Shown piece after piece: positions 1 to 5,871 of a stretch of DNA of 8,737 nucleotides. The DNA is taken from the NCBI GenBank assembly GCA_023228995.1, contig JALOAD010000087.1, forward strand, positions 1-8,737, given 5' to 3'. The position numbers and the translations under genes are program-made. Source of the DNA: JALOAD01 sp023228995 [NCBI: Candidatus Muiribacterium halophilum]. GTDB lineage: Bacteria > Muiribacteriota > Muiribacteriia > Muiribacteriales. How positions within the stretch are numbered: the first letter of the stretch is position 1; each line of letters starts with the position of its first letter. The notes under the pieces were generated by a model that worked only from the letters and a program-made list of their open reading frames with translations, was not told the DNA's origin and did not search any database.

Positions 1-49
1 CTTTTGCTTTAAATTCAGATCTGAATTCTCTTCTTCCTTTTTTACTCAT
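1..49 (-). CDS. IS3-family transposase OrfA, N-terminal fragment
   Basis: The first 16 codons read MSKKGRREFRSEFKAK and the frame is open to the window edge. The short basic leader followed by an 'EFKAK' segment is the usual beginning of IS3/IS911-type OrfA proteins, whose N-terminal helix-turn-helix binds the element ends and which are joined to OrfB by programmed frameshifting. GGAGGA at 62-57 lies 7 bases before the ATG at 49 and fixes the start. The gene is cut only by the window edge. Family identity rests on 16 residues plus context. Confidence 0.7.
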   Translation of the reverse strand, partial: MSKKGRREFRSEFKAK

Positions 50-71
50 AATCTTTTCCTCCATATATTTT

Positions 72-77
72 ATTATA
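72..77 (-). promoter_or_regulatory. -10 box of the IS3-type orfA
   Basis: The minus strand carries a perfect TATAAT at 77-72, 22 bases before the orfA start codon at 49. The hexamer at the expected -35 distance (TAGTCT, 17-bp spacing) is poor. This could be an IS promoter that relies mainly on its -10 box. Confidence 0.35.
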
Positions 78-153
78 CATGGATTTATAAATTAAGACTA
101 TGGTCCTATTTCTTCAGCCATTATAAATTGATAATATAAAAAAATCAAAAACA

Positions 154-184
154 GATCCCGGCTCAGAATCATACCGGGATGACA
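154..184. repeat. REP-like hairpin repeat, copy A
   Basis: The unit is a GATCCCGG arm, a 12-base loop (CTCAGAATCATA) and a CCGGGATGACA arm, giving a perfect 7-bp stem ATCCCGG/CCGGGAT. The same sequence recurs at 457-486 and partly at 493-515. Dispersed GTCATCCCGG...CCGGGATC hairpins are known in intergenic spaces of many bacteria. These copies are much GC-richer than their surroundings. Confidence 0.8.
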
Positions 185-205
185 GAGCTAATGAAGCAAT
201 TAAAA

Positions 206-247
206 ATTAATAATTAATAATTAATAATTAATAATTAAAAATTGATA
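206..247. repeat. 7-bp tandem array (ATTAATA)
   Basis: Four perfect ATTAATA units (206-233) are followed by two degenerate ones, ATTAAAA (234-240) and ATTGATA (241-247). The array is purely A/T apart from one G. Its first part, AATTAAAAATTAATAAT (198-214), is repeated exactly at 8424-8440, so it belongs to a dispersed AT-rich spacer family. Copy number could vary by slippage. Confidence 0.8.
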
Positions 248-308
248 ATATAAAGTAAGGAGAAATTTTTTGAATAATGAAATCAAAGAAAATTAATTAA
301 GAGGAACT

Positions 309-425
309 ATGGAGACTGTTACGAAGTATGCAATATACGGATGTATTGCAAAGGCGAACATCGTAAGAGGGAATTTTACATGGAAGTTAAATTTCATGTG
401 GTCCGATAAATTAATATTTCTTTGA
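309..425 (+). other. GC-richer island: nested stem-loops or 38-aa small ORF
   Basis: This stretch is markedly richer in G+C than its flanks. It can form a long-range stem TTACGA (319-324)/TCGTAA (361-366) enclosing a perfect 7-bp hairpin TGCAATA (329-335)/TATTGCA (344-350). A second 8-bp hairpin follows, ACATGGAA (378-385)/TTTCATGT (392-399), with a six-base loop. The same bases read as an ORF from ATG 309 to TGA 425 (38 aa, beginning METVTKYAIYGCIAKANIVR), with GAGGA at 301-305 as a possible ribosome site. I recognise neither the RNA nor the peptide. It sits between REP copies, so it may be a dispersed element rather than a gene. Confidence 0.4.
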
Positions 426-456
426 TGAAATAATAGATAATTATAAAGCTAAAGAA

Positions 457-515
457 GATCCCGGCTCAGAATCATACCGGGATGACAAAAATTCAGAATC
501 ATACCGGGATGACAG
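457..515. repeat. REP-like hairpin repeat, full copy B and half copy C
   Basis: Copy B (457-486) matches copy A at 154-184 over the whole GATCCCGG...CCGGGATGAC unit. Seven bases later, 493-515 repeats only the loop and right arm (TCAGAATCATACCGGG plus ATGACAG) and lacks the left arm, so it cannot form the hairpin by itself. The arrangement looks like an incomplete tandem duplication. The pair lies 75 bases beyond the 3' end of the minus-strand gene ending at 590 and may act as a transcript-end structure for it. Confidence 0.8.
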
Positions 516-589
516 TTTTTTATATGAAAATTCCTTTAGCATGACATTATATTGATTTTTGTTTATTTATTCAGAGTATTCAATTCACT

Positions 590-1747
590 TTAAAAAAGAT
601 TTTTTATGTTTTCTAAAAATTGTTGTACTACTGTATAAGTAAATGGATTTAAAAAATCAAATGCCAGCACTATCTCTATAACAAAAAGAAGTATAATCCA
701 AAATTCAAGCTTTGCACTTCTAACAACATCACCTTCTTCTCTAAGAAGAGCATTAAACTTTTCAATTTCTTCCAATTTAATATTAATATTTTCATACCAT
801 TGATTAAATTTTACTTTTTCAATCACTTTGCTATAAAAATAACTATAATAAACGTCTTCTGTAACTTTTAATGCATTTGAAATATCCCTTATAAGATCAA
901 CAATATCAACTCTTAATTCTAAAAGAGAAACTGCATTTTTAATAAGTCTTGTATATTTTTTAGAAAAAATACTTGGGGCTATTAATGAATTTTTGAATTT
1001 ATAATTTTCAACCTCATTATATAAAGTCTCAATAAAATTATCTAGAAGATAATCATAGACTTTCAATTCATAAACTTGAGTATAACCAAGTTCAACAAGT
1101 GATAAAATAACATCAACCTCTGATTTATTATATCTAATATAAGCGTTTTTAGGAGTAACAACAACTTTTTCACCTTCTAAATATCCAAGATCTGGGAAAA
1201 AAATAGCGTTTTCAAGATCTTTATTAGTACATTTTTTAATATCATTCATAAGCAATGACATAACATCTTCATTATCCATATCATTATCATCAACAATAAT
1301 TCTATATTCATCAATAAATTCAGGACTTTTATAATCAATTTTAATATCATTTTTAAGTTTTTCTAAAATATAATCAAATTTACACTTAAAATATTCCCGT
1401 AATTCACAAGTATTTGATTCAAGACAAATATCTTTCATCCAAAAAATATTAAAAAGTTCTTCAAAAGAATTTAACTCAACATCTATTTCAGCAGATATTA
1501 TAATAGCACCATAAGGAAAAATCTTAGCATAAATATTAGCTTCAAATTCTTTATTTTCAAATTTAATTTTAATATTTTCAATACTTACTTTATAAGGGTA
1601 AAGCTTGAGTTTTATAAAATATTCAGAATAAAATTTTTCAATAGGTTCTCTAGAAAAACCACCAAGATTCTTAATAGATTCCTGAAACCCTTGCTCGAAT
1701 TCTCCACCACCATCAAAAATATTTCCAATTATGATTTTTTTACTCAT
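590..1747 (-). CDS. RMD1/DUF155-like membrane-anchored protein
   Basis: The product is 385 aa starting MSKKIIIGNIFDGGGEF. AGGAG lies 8 bases before ATG 1747, which decides this start over an extension that would run into the neighbouring MITE. The N-terminal third (about 1-160) is a soluble region with a YGAIIISAEIDVEL strand near residue 80. The middle (about 190-345) is largely helical and charged, including an IINIKLEEIEKF-like stretch (seen as NINIKLEEIEKF). It ends in RSAKLEFWIILLFVIEIV, a single membrane helix near 347-366 and a short tail. A charged 'R..LE' immediately before a C-terminal membrane helix is characteristic of the DUF155/RMD1 family. Eukaryotic members act at mitochondria or in meiotic division; the bacterial role is not established. 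No family-typical residues were tested by alignment, and a different C-tail-anchored protein is possible. Confidence 0.6.
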   Translation of the reverse strand: MSKKIIIGNIFDGGGEFEQGFQESIKNLGGFSREPIEKFYSEYFIKLKLYPYKVSIENIKIKFENKEFEANIYAKIFPYGAIIISAEIDVELNSFEELFNIFWMKDICLESNTCELREYFKCKFDYILEKLKNDIKIDYKSPEFIDEYRIIVDDNDMDNEDVMSLLMNDIKKCTNKDLENAIFFPDLGYLEGEKVVVTPKNAYIRYNKSEVDVILSLVELGYTQVYELKVYDYLLDNFIETLYNEVENYKFKNSLIAPSIFSKKYTRLIKNAVSLLELRVDIVDLIRDISNALKVTEDVYYSYFYSKVIEKVKFNQWYENINIKLEEIEKFNALLREEGDVVRSAKLEFWIILLFVIEIVLAFDFLNPFTYTVVQQFLENIKNLF

Positions 1748-1798
1748 ATCAATGCTCCTGTAAATAATATAAATTAACTTTATACTAAAAAACTTTAA

Positions 1799-1814
1799 AT
1801 TAAAAGCTTTTAAT
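1799..1814. promoter_or_regulatory. 16-bp perfect palindrome upstream of the RMD1-like gene
   Basis: ATTAAAAGCTTTTAAT is self-complementary over all 16 bases. It lies 52 bases upstream of the ATG at 1747 and 15 bases from the MITE edge. It could be an operator for the downstream minus-strand gene. A TATAAA -10-like box is also present at 1784-1779 without a convincing -35. Palindromes are common by chance in DNA this AT-rich. Confidence 0.25.
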
Positions 1815-1828
1815 AATTGAACCTTCTT

Positions 1829-1974
1829 AGGCTGTTGAAAAATGCTGTTTTCTTTTTTTAACTTAATTTTAAAAACAAACAGCATGGTCAAGCCGACCTA
1901 TGTAAGCTAAATTTAGAGTTCGGCACAGACCCTATTTTGTATTAATGTTTGTTCTTTTTAGTTTTCAACAGCCT
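1829..1974 (-). mobile_element. MITE-like element, copy 1 (146 bp)
   Basis: The element begins AGGCTGTTGAAAA and ends with its inverted complement TTTTCAACAGCCT. It has no coding capacity of its own. Its reverse complement aligns along its whole length with the element at 5872-6021, including the shared core AAAATAGGGTCTGTGCCGA and CATGCTGTTTGTTTTTAAA. CTTCT at 1823-1827 and 1975-1979 may be a 5-bp target duplication if one extra T belongs to the element. Matching ends, a non-coding core and two copies are the hallmarks of a non-autonomous transposable element. It separates the terminator at 1986-2023 from the RMD1-like gene. Confidence 0.85.
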
Positions 1975-1985
1975 CTTCTGATTCA

Positions 1986-2023
1986 ATAAAAAAAAGCGTG
2001 TATTTTTTATCAATACACGCTTT
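1986..2023 (-). terminator. Rho-independent terminator of the exported-protein operon
   Basis: Reading the minus strand, AAAGCGTGTATT pairs with its complement AATACACGCTTT as a perfect 12-bp stem (2023-2012 with 2004-1993) around a 7-base loop, and the RNA continues into a run of eight U (2000s side ending at 1988). It begins 30 bases after the stop codon at 2053. This is the strongest intrinsic terminator in the window and closes the two-gene unit at 3248-2053. Confidence 0.9.
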
Positions 2024-2052
2024 ATGATTTTTATCATTTAGTTAAAAATTAA

Positions 2053-2598
2053 TTATTCAAGAACCACCGAAACATTGCCCCAAACACTTAATTTATCTTT
2101 ATTAATAACAAGATTAGTTATAACAAGATCTTCAAGGATATCAACTGGAGATTTAGTGAAATTTATATCAACACCAAAATCTTCATCACTTTTTGTATTT
2201 AATTTAAATATTCTAATATTTATACATTTTGCAAGAAAAGGATTAGTAATTATTGAATCTCTAACAGCCTCAGCAATCATCATTCTCGACATAGGTAAAA
2301 ATCCAAGAACTTTAAATTTTGTAATAAAAAGCCTAAATTTATTAGGTGAAACAGTATCAAGTGTCATTTTTATCTTAACAGGAATTCTCAACATTCCATA
2401 ATTTAATTCAATTTCCATATTTCTTTCACCAACAAGAAATACCTCAAAATTATGCAACCCACTATCAACCAAAGCTTCTTTTTGACTATCTATAAAACCA
2501 TTAATATATTTTTCCGACATCTCAAATTTATAATCATAAGCTGATGATGCAATTGTAAATAAAAGAGTCAGAATTATAAGTGAAATTAATTTTTTCAT
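2053..2598 (-). CDS. Exported protein of unknown function (second of a paralogous pair)
   Basis: The 181-aa product starts MKKLISLIILTLLFTIASSA, a clear Sec signal peptide with likely cleavage after residue 20, so it acts outside the cytoplasmic membrane. The mature part alternates short hydrophobic strands with charged turns and has no further membrane helix. GGAGAG lies 3 bases before ATG 2598. Residues about 27-115 can be laid over residues 63-150 of the upstream gene: a 'S-E-x-[FY]-I-N-x-x-[IL]' opening, a strand-rich middle with L-x-I-P, then a K-[FM]-K-V segment. This suggests a divergent paralogue. The architecture recalls small secreted lipid-binding beta-folds such as DUF2993/LmeA, but that is only an impression. 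It is co-transcribed with its upstream neighbour (11-base gap) and followed by a strong terminator. Confidence 0.8.
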   Translation of the reverse strand: MKKLISLIILTLLFTIASSAYDYKFEMSEKYINGFIDSQKEALVDSGLHNFEVFLVGERNMEIELNYGMLRIPVKIKMTLDTVSPNKFRLFITKFKVLGFLPMSRMMIAEAVRDSIITNPFLAKCINIRIFKLNTKSDEDFGVDINFTKSPVDILEDLVITNLVINKDKLSVWGNVSVVLE

Positions 2599-2609
2599 AA
2601 ACTCTCCTT

Positions 2610-3248
2610 TTATTTACCTTTAATTATGATTTCCTCGTTTGCAGTAGAAACTCCTGAAATACCTATATCTGGTAATGAAGGAAGCATTTCTTTTAATTTT
2701 GGAGCAAGTTTAATTCTGCCAAAATTTTCATATCTATTAGCAACTGTTTCGTAACTTAATGTAAGATAATCATTTAAAGTTCTATTATTATTAAGATATT
2801 TAACAACTTTGGAAAGAATTTTATCAGTTGGAAGACTACCTTCACTCCAAACTTTCATTTCTTTAACATCAAGACTAATAACATTTTTAGCAGGAACTGT
2901 TACTTTGCCAGTTACAGTAAAAGGAATATCAAGTTCAAGCATTTCAAAATAAATAATACCATCAATAACGTATTTATCCTGCCTAAAATAAAGTTTAATA
3001 TCTTTAATAAATTCATCAGAAACTTTTTGTTTTAAAATTGTATTAATGAAAATCTCACTAAAAGTAACAGCAAATCCTTCATTTGAAGTAAGACCAGCTC
3101 TTGTCCCAATATCATCTCTTGTAATAGATCTTGAATTAGCAGCAGGTTCACTTAAAAGCTGTTCAAGATATATAGTTCTATCCATTGAACTAGCAAAAGA
3201 ACTTATCATTGCAAAACCAATAACACTCATAATTAAAAATTTTTTCAT
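2610..3248 (-). CDS. Exported protein of unknown function (first of a paralogous pair)
   Basis: The 212-aa product has a signal peptide (MKKFLIMSVIGFAMISSFAS) with likely cleavage around residues 19-21. A polar stretch follows (about 25-60, with SRSITRDDIGTRAG), then a strand-rich domain (about 63-135) including TFSEIFINTILKQKVSD, LDIPFTVTGKVTVP and ISLDVKEMKVWSEGSLP, and a helical region to about 190. GGAGG lies 4 bases before ATG 3248. It is the first gene of a two-gene minus-strand unit with 2053-2598, and the two share a similar core order. I do not recognise the family. The exported location and pairing suggest a two-subunit periplasmic or surface component. Confidence 0.8.
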   Translation of the reverse strand: MKKFLIMSVIGFAMISSFASSMDRTIYLEQLLSEPAANSRSITRDDIGTRAGLTSNEGFAVTFSEIFINTILKQKVSDEFIKDIKLYFRQDKYVIDGIIYFEMLELDIPFTVTGKVTVPAKNVISLDVKEMKVWSEGSLPTDKILSKVVKYLNNNRTLNDYLTLSYETVANRYENFGRIKLAPKLKEMLPSLPDIGISGVSTANEEIIIKGK

Positions 3249-3276
3249 ATATCCTCCACAAATCTTCGTTATATAT

Positions 3277-3282
3277 ATTATA
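3277..3282 (-). promoter_or_regulatory. -10 box for the exported-protein operon
   Basis: The minus strand carries a perfect TATAAT at 3282-3277, 28 bases before ATG 3248, within a longer TATAATATATATAA tract. The hexamer 17 bases upstream (TGGCGA) matches TTGACA at only three positions. Placement makes this the best promoter candidate for the 3248-2053 unit. Confidence 0.4.
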
Positions 3283-3354
3283 AATTAAAATAAAATTATT
3301 CGCCACAGTTATTTTTTAAAAAAAAATTTAAGTTTAGTTGAATATCAATGTTAA

Positions 3355-3377
3355 ATTTATTTCAAATTGAAATAAAT
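3355..3377 (-). terminator. AT-only hairpin over the yeiH-family stop codon
   Basis: ATTTATTTC (3355-3363) pairs perfectly with GAAATAAAT (3369-3377) around a 5-base loop, spanning the TGA at 3364-3362. With almost no G-C pairs and no clean U-run after it, this is a weak terminator candidate at best. It may be a 3'-end stabiliser. Confidence 0.3.
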
Positions 3378-4285
3378 CCAAAACTAATAACATAAAAAGA
3401 TATTACACAAATAAATATCCAAAGCAACACAGAATGAACAAGAGGTTTTATACCAATTTTTTTTATCTCAGAAAAAGAAATACCAGAACCAATAAAAAAC
3501 AATGTAGCAATCATAAGTTTTTTACCTGAAAAATAAAAAACACTCCATAATTCAGAGAACCCACTAAAATAACATGAAATCAAAGAAGCTAATAAAAAAT
3601 AAACAAGAAACCACTGAAATTTACCCTTTGCATCTTTTTTATAAAAATAAGACATTAAAAAAGTAACTGGAAATATCCATAAAGCTCTTGTGAGTTTAAC
3701 AGTTGTTCCGATTTCAAGAGCTTTTGCTCCATAAGTTTGACATGCACCAATAACACTCGAAGTATCATGAATAGCAATCGCAGCCCATAAACCAAAAGAT
3801 TCCTGACTCAATTCAAAAAAATGACCAATAATTGGAAAAATTATAAGACCAATTGAATTAAGTAAAAATACAATTGCAAGAGCTAGACCTGTATTGAATG
3901 AACTCGCATTAATAGCAGGAGAAACAGCAGCAATTGCACTTCCACCGCAAATAGCAGTTCCACTACTTATAAGAGTAGTGAGTTCTTTATCAGTTTTAAA
4001 TAATCTTCCAAGGAAAAAACCTAAAATCAAAGTAATTGAAATAGTAAAAAAAGTAATACCAATAGAATTCTTGCCAACTTCAATAACATTTCCAATATCA
4101 AGACCAAATCCAGTCAATACAACAGCAAATTGTAAAGAAAATTTCCCAACTTTACTTATAAATTTCCTGAAATTATCATCTTTTATAAAAAAAGCAGCAA
4201 TAATTCCAGAAATCATTGAATAAACAGGAACTTTAAAAACAATTGAAGACAATAAAGCAATAACAATAAATAGAATTTTTTTCAT
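3362..4285 (-). CDS. YeiH/UPF0324-family putative anion exporter
   Basis: The 307-aa integral membrane protein has about nine or ten hydrophobic segments spread over its length. Family-defining motifs are present: LTGFGLDIG (57-65), GTAICGGSAIAAVSP (109-123), GLALAIVFLLNSIGLIIFP (133-151) and WAAIAIHDTSSVIGA (167-181). These match the UPF0324/YeiH proteins annotated as putative sulfate exporters, which sit in the inner membrane; the true substrate is not settled for most members. It is somewhat shorter than the usual 330-350 aa. The start at ATG 4285 fits the first membrane helix. AAAAGGG is the only ribosome-site-like sequence and lies inside a hairpin. The PC4-like gene lies 24 bases upstream on the same strand, which allows co-transcription. 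Confidence 0.9.
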   Translation of the reverse strand: MKKILFIVIALLSSIVFKVPVYSMISGIIAAFFIKDDNFRKFISKVGKFSLQFAVVLTGFGLDIGNVIEVGKNSIGITFFTISITLILGFFLGRLFKTDKELTTLISSGTAICGGSAIAAVSPAINASSFNTGLALAIVFLLNSIGLIIFPIIGHFFELSQESFGLWAAIAIHDTSSVIGACQTYGAKALEIGTTVKLTRALWIFPVTFLMSYFYKKDAKGKFQWFLVYFLLASLISCYFSGFSELWSVFYFSGKKLMIATLFFIGSGISFSEIKKIGIKPLVHSVLLWIFICVISFYVISFGFISI

Positions 4286-4313
4286 ATAAAAAGCCCTTTT
4301 CAGGACTTTTTAT
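4286..4313 (-). terminator. Intercistronic hairpin abutting the yeiH-family start codon
   Basis: In the minus-strand RNA, AUAAAAAGUCC (4313-4303) pairs with GGGCUUUUUAU (4296-4286) as an 11-bp stem with one G-U pair and a six-base UGAAAA loop. Its 3' arm ends directly at the AUG of the next gene. A GC-rich core followed by U residues looks like an intrinsic terminator of the PC4-like gene, but the stem also contains the only possible ribosome site (AAGGG) for the yeiH-family gene. It may therefore control read-through or translation. On the plus strand the wobble becomes a C-A mismatch, which supports the minus orientation. Confidence 0.55.
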
Positions 4314-4555
4314 TCAATTTTAGATCTAATATCTGCCATATCAATTGTTTCAAGAATATCTTTAAGATCAATAAATTCTTCAAAAGTCATAGTAATACCC
4401 TTACTCATTTTAGCATGATTTTCATCCCAATCTCTAATATCAATTTTAGGAGTTCTTTCATTCCATGAAACAAGATTAATTTCTCTTTTCCAACCCTTAT
4501 TACCTTCGCTTAAAACACCAATATGATGAACAATATCAAATTTTAATTCAGCCAT
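4310..4555 (-). CDS. ydbC: YdbC/PC4-like single-stranded DNA-binding protein
   Basis: The 81-aa protein begins MAELKFDIVHHIGVLSE and contains KGWKREINLVSWN (20-32), PKIDIRDWDENHAKMSKGI (36-54) and a C-terminal helix. These features match the bacterial YdbC family (PC4/p15 coactivator fold; DUF2128-type proteins), small homodimers that bind single-stranded DNA. ATG 4555 is chosen because GGAGAG lies 4 bases before it; an upstream in-frame TTG at 4567 would overlap that site. The length is normal for the family. It is the first gene of the minus-strand block, is followed by the yeiH-family gene, and faces a divergent plus-strand unit at 4732. Confidence 0.92.
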   Translation of the reverse strand: MAELKFDIVHHIGVLSEGNKGWKREINLVSWNERTPKIDIRDWDENHAKMSKGITMTFEEFIDLKDILETIDMADIRSKIE

Positions 4556-4576
4556 AATACTCTCCAATTTTTAATT

Positions 4577-4605
4577 TATATATAATATGAATAACGAAAA
4601 AACAA
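4577..4605 (-). promoter_or_regulatory. Candidate promoter for the YdbC-like gene
   Basis: TTGTTT (4605-4600) and TATATA (4582-4577) are spaced by 17 bases on the minus strand, 21 bases before ATG 4555. Each hexamer matches the sigma-70 consensus at most positions. The surrounding sequence is extremely AT-rich, so chance matches are easy. Confidence 0.3.
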
Positions 4606-4672
4606 AAATAAATCAAAAATTTTTTTTAATCCAGTAACCAAAAGAAAATAATATATATTTTACAGTAAAACC

Positions 4673-4703
4673 TTGAAAAATAACTAAAATTTTCCGATAT
4701 ATT
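4673..4703 (+). promoter_or_regulatory. Candidate promoter for the micro-ORF/methyltransferase unit
   Basis: TTGAAA (4673-4678) is followed after 19 bases by TATATT (4698-4703), 28 bases before ATG 4732. Spacing is two bases longer than ideal. It is the only reasonable TTG-type -35 in the divergent spacer on this strand. Confidence 0.35.
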
Positions 4704-4731
4704 CAATACATAAAAAAGCTAGGAGATAATA

Positions 4732-4848
4732 ATGGCTAAACATTCCTATTTAAAAGAAAAACTCAATGAATCGCTTGAAAGATTAAAAAATAAAATAATA
4801 GAAAACAATATTAGCCCGGAGAAAATACATACAAACTTAAAAATATGA
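4732..4848 (+). CDS. 38-aa micro-ORF translationally coupled to the next gene
   Basis: The peptide begins MAKHSYLKEKLNESLERLK. It is lysine/glutamate-rich and predicted to be a single amphipathic helix through about residue 25 with a short tail. AGGAG (4721-4725) lies 6 bases before ATG 4732, the best ribosome site in the plus-strand half of the window. Its TGA (4846-4848) overlaps the ATG of the following gene (4845), giving an ATGA junction typical of translational coupling. The downstream gene has no ribosome site of its own. The peptide may be a leader that sets its neighbour's translation or a small partner protein. No family is recognised. Confidence 0.7.
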   Translation: MAKHSYLKEKLNESLERLKNKIIENNISPEKIHTNLKI

Positions 4849-5594
4849 GAGATTTTTATCATAGAAACCTTATAAATCAAATAAAAAGAGCATTCAGTGG
4901 GAAAAACCCTGAAATTCTCCAATTAAGATATGGTAGTGGAATTTACTCAAAATTATTAAAAACCAGCTATCCAGACGGAAAAATAACATTACTCGAAAAA
5001 ACCAATGAAAATGAAGATAAAATAGATTTATCCCTTTTCAAAAATGTAATATTTGAAGATTATTCAGATCATATAATATTAAAACTAGAAGAAAAATTTG
5101 ATATAGTAACATTAGGAAGCAAGCAGAATTTCAATCTATTTTCAACCAAATTCAACATAAATACCGAAGAAGAATTCATAAGTTTAATAAAATACATAGA
5201 TTACTATTTAAAACCAAGTGGAGAAATAATAATATTAACAAGATCAGATAAATTTGATAACAAATCACAAAAAAATTTCATAAAAGCATTATATTTCAAA
5301 CAATCTTATGACAATACAACAAGAACCAATAAAAAAATATTAAACGAACAACAAATGGTAAAAACATTTAAAACAACATTATCGCAACTAGGAAATTATT
5401 ATTTCAAAACCGAACACATCAAAAAAAATCCATTATTACAAGAAAATCTAAAATGTATAGAATATCTAAATAAACATAATTACAATCCATTACCCGAAAT
5501 AAAAGAAAAAGCCTTAAAAATCGACATAGAATCCAAAAAATACGGACAAGAAAACGGATATTTACTATTCCTCAGAGCAAAAAAACAAAGATAA
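4845..5594 (+). CDS. Degenerate class I SAM-methyltransferase-like protein
   Basis: The 249-aa product shows the strand order of a Rossmann methyltransferase. EILQLRYGSGIYSKLL (23-38) occupies the motif I position, KITLLEK (46-52) the second strand with an acidic end, EKFDIVTLG (83-91) the motif IV position, and YLKPSGEIIILTRSDK (121-136) the 'LKPGG' post-motif strand. Motif I lacks the usual acidic residue and G-x-G-x-G pattern (it reads YGSG), so cofactor binding is doubtful. The C-terminal 110 residues are lysine/asparagine-rich with no recognised motif. Translation appears coupled to the micro-ORF at 4732 through an ATGA overlap. Base use is odd: this plus-strand gene has about twice as much C as G over its last 300 bases. 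No clear terminator follows. It could be a divergent enzyme or a non-catalytic relative. Confidence 0.65.
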   Translation: MRDFYHRNLINQIKRAFSGKNPEILQLRYGSGIYSKLLKTSYPDGKITLLEKTNENEDKIDLSLFKNVIFEDYSDHIILKLEEKFDIVTLGSKQNFNLFSTKFNINTEEEFISLIKYIDYYLKPSGEIIILTRSDKFDNKSQKNFIKALYFKQSYDNTTRTNKKILNEQQMVKTFKTTLSQLGNYYFKTEHIKKNPLLQENLKCIEYLNKHNYNPLPEIKEKALKIDIESKKYGQENGYLLFLRAKKQR

Positions 5595-5871
5595 ATTATG
5601 TTATTCCGTATACTGTACAAATGTTATTGTAAAAATACCCAAAATGGTGCATTTAAAATTCCTCAGTTTTTAATCCATTTATCCAATAAAACCCGATAAA
5701 CTTTAAAAACCACTCATATTTGGATTTTAAAAATAAAAACATCTCAATAAAAAAATTCTTAGCAAAAATGACTATACCCACATAGTGGGTGGTCTATCCT
5801 CAATTCAAATAGAATATGGTTTATAACTGAAAGATTTCCATTAGATTATTCTTAAATTGTATTATTTAATG
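5595..5871. other. Gene-free spacer with a short GC hairpin
   Basis: No ORF with a credible start is visible on either strand. The one structured element is ACCCAC (5776-5781)-ATA-GTGGGT (5785-5790), a perfect 6-bp stem with a three-base loop and no U-run on either side, so it is not a standard intrinsic terminator. The rest is AT-rich sequence leading to the MITE at 5872. Confidence 0.5.

Larger units (their letters stand above)
1..120 (-). mobile_element. Left end of an IS3-type insertion sequence (partial)
   Basis: The minus strand reads from a candidate terminus at 120 (TGGCTGAAGAAATAGGACC, beginning with the TG typical of IS3-family ends) through about 70 bases of leader into an orfA-like start at 49. 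The leader contains a consensus -10 box and a strong Shine-Dalgarno site, as expected for the upstream end of an IS3 element. The rest of the element, including orfB and the right end, lies outside the window, so neither the matching inverted repeat nor a target duplication can be seen. The exact outer boundary is inferred from the TG rule only. Confidence 0.6.
125..254. repeat. 16-bp direct repeats bracketing a REP copy and a tandem array
   Basis: AAATTGATAATATAAA occurs exactly at 125-140 and again at 239-254. Between the two copies lie one REP-like hairpin (154-184) and the 7-bp tandem array (206-247). The arrangement could be a duplicated target flanking an inserted unit, or simply the dispersed AT-rich spacer sequence of this genome. 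Confidence 0.5.

Noticed and set aside
206-247. CRISPR array
   Set aside because: The units are 7 bp and contiguous, without spacers. This is a simple tandem repeat.
1748-1891. Upstream extension of the RMD1-like frame by 48 codons
   Set aside because: The extension runs through the MITE sequence and has no ribosome site, while ATG 1747 has AGGAG at 8 bases. The open frame is accidental.
2075-4223. Plus-strand frames at 2075-2401, 3046-3288 and 3894-4223
   Set aside because: They lie opposite well-supported minus-strand genes with signal peptides or family motifs, and lack ribosome sites.
4556-4567. TTG start four codons upstream for the YdbC-like gene
   Set aside because: It would place the start within the GGAGAG ribosome site that serves ATG 4555, and family members begin at the MAELKF-type start.
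5776-5790. Intrinsic terminator of the methyltransferase-like gene
   Set aside because: The 6-bp stem is 180 bases past the stop codon and has no U-run on either strand.
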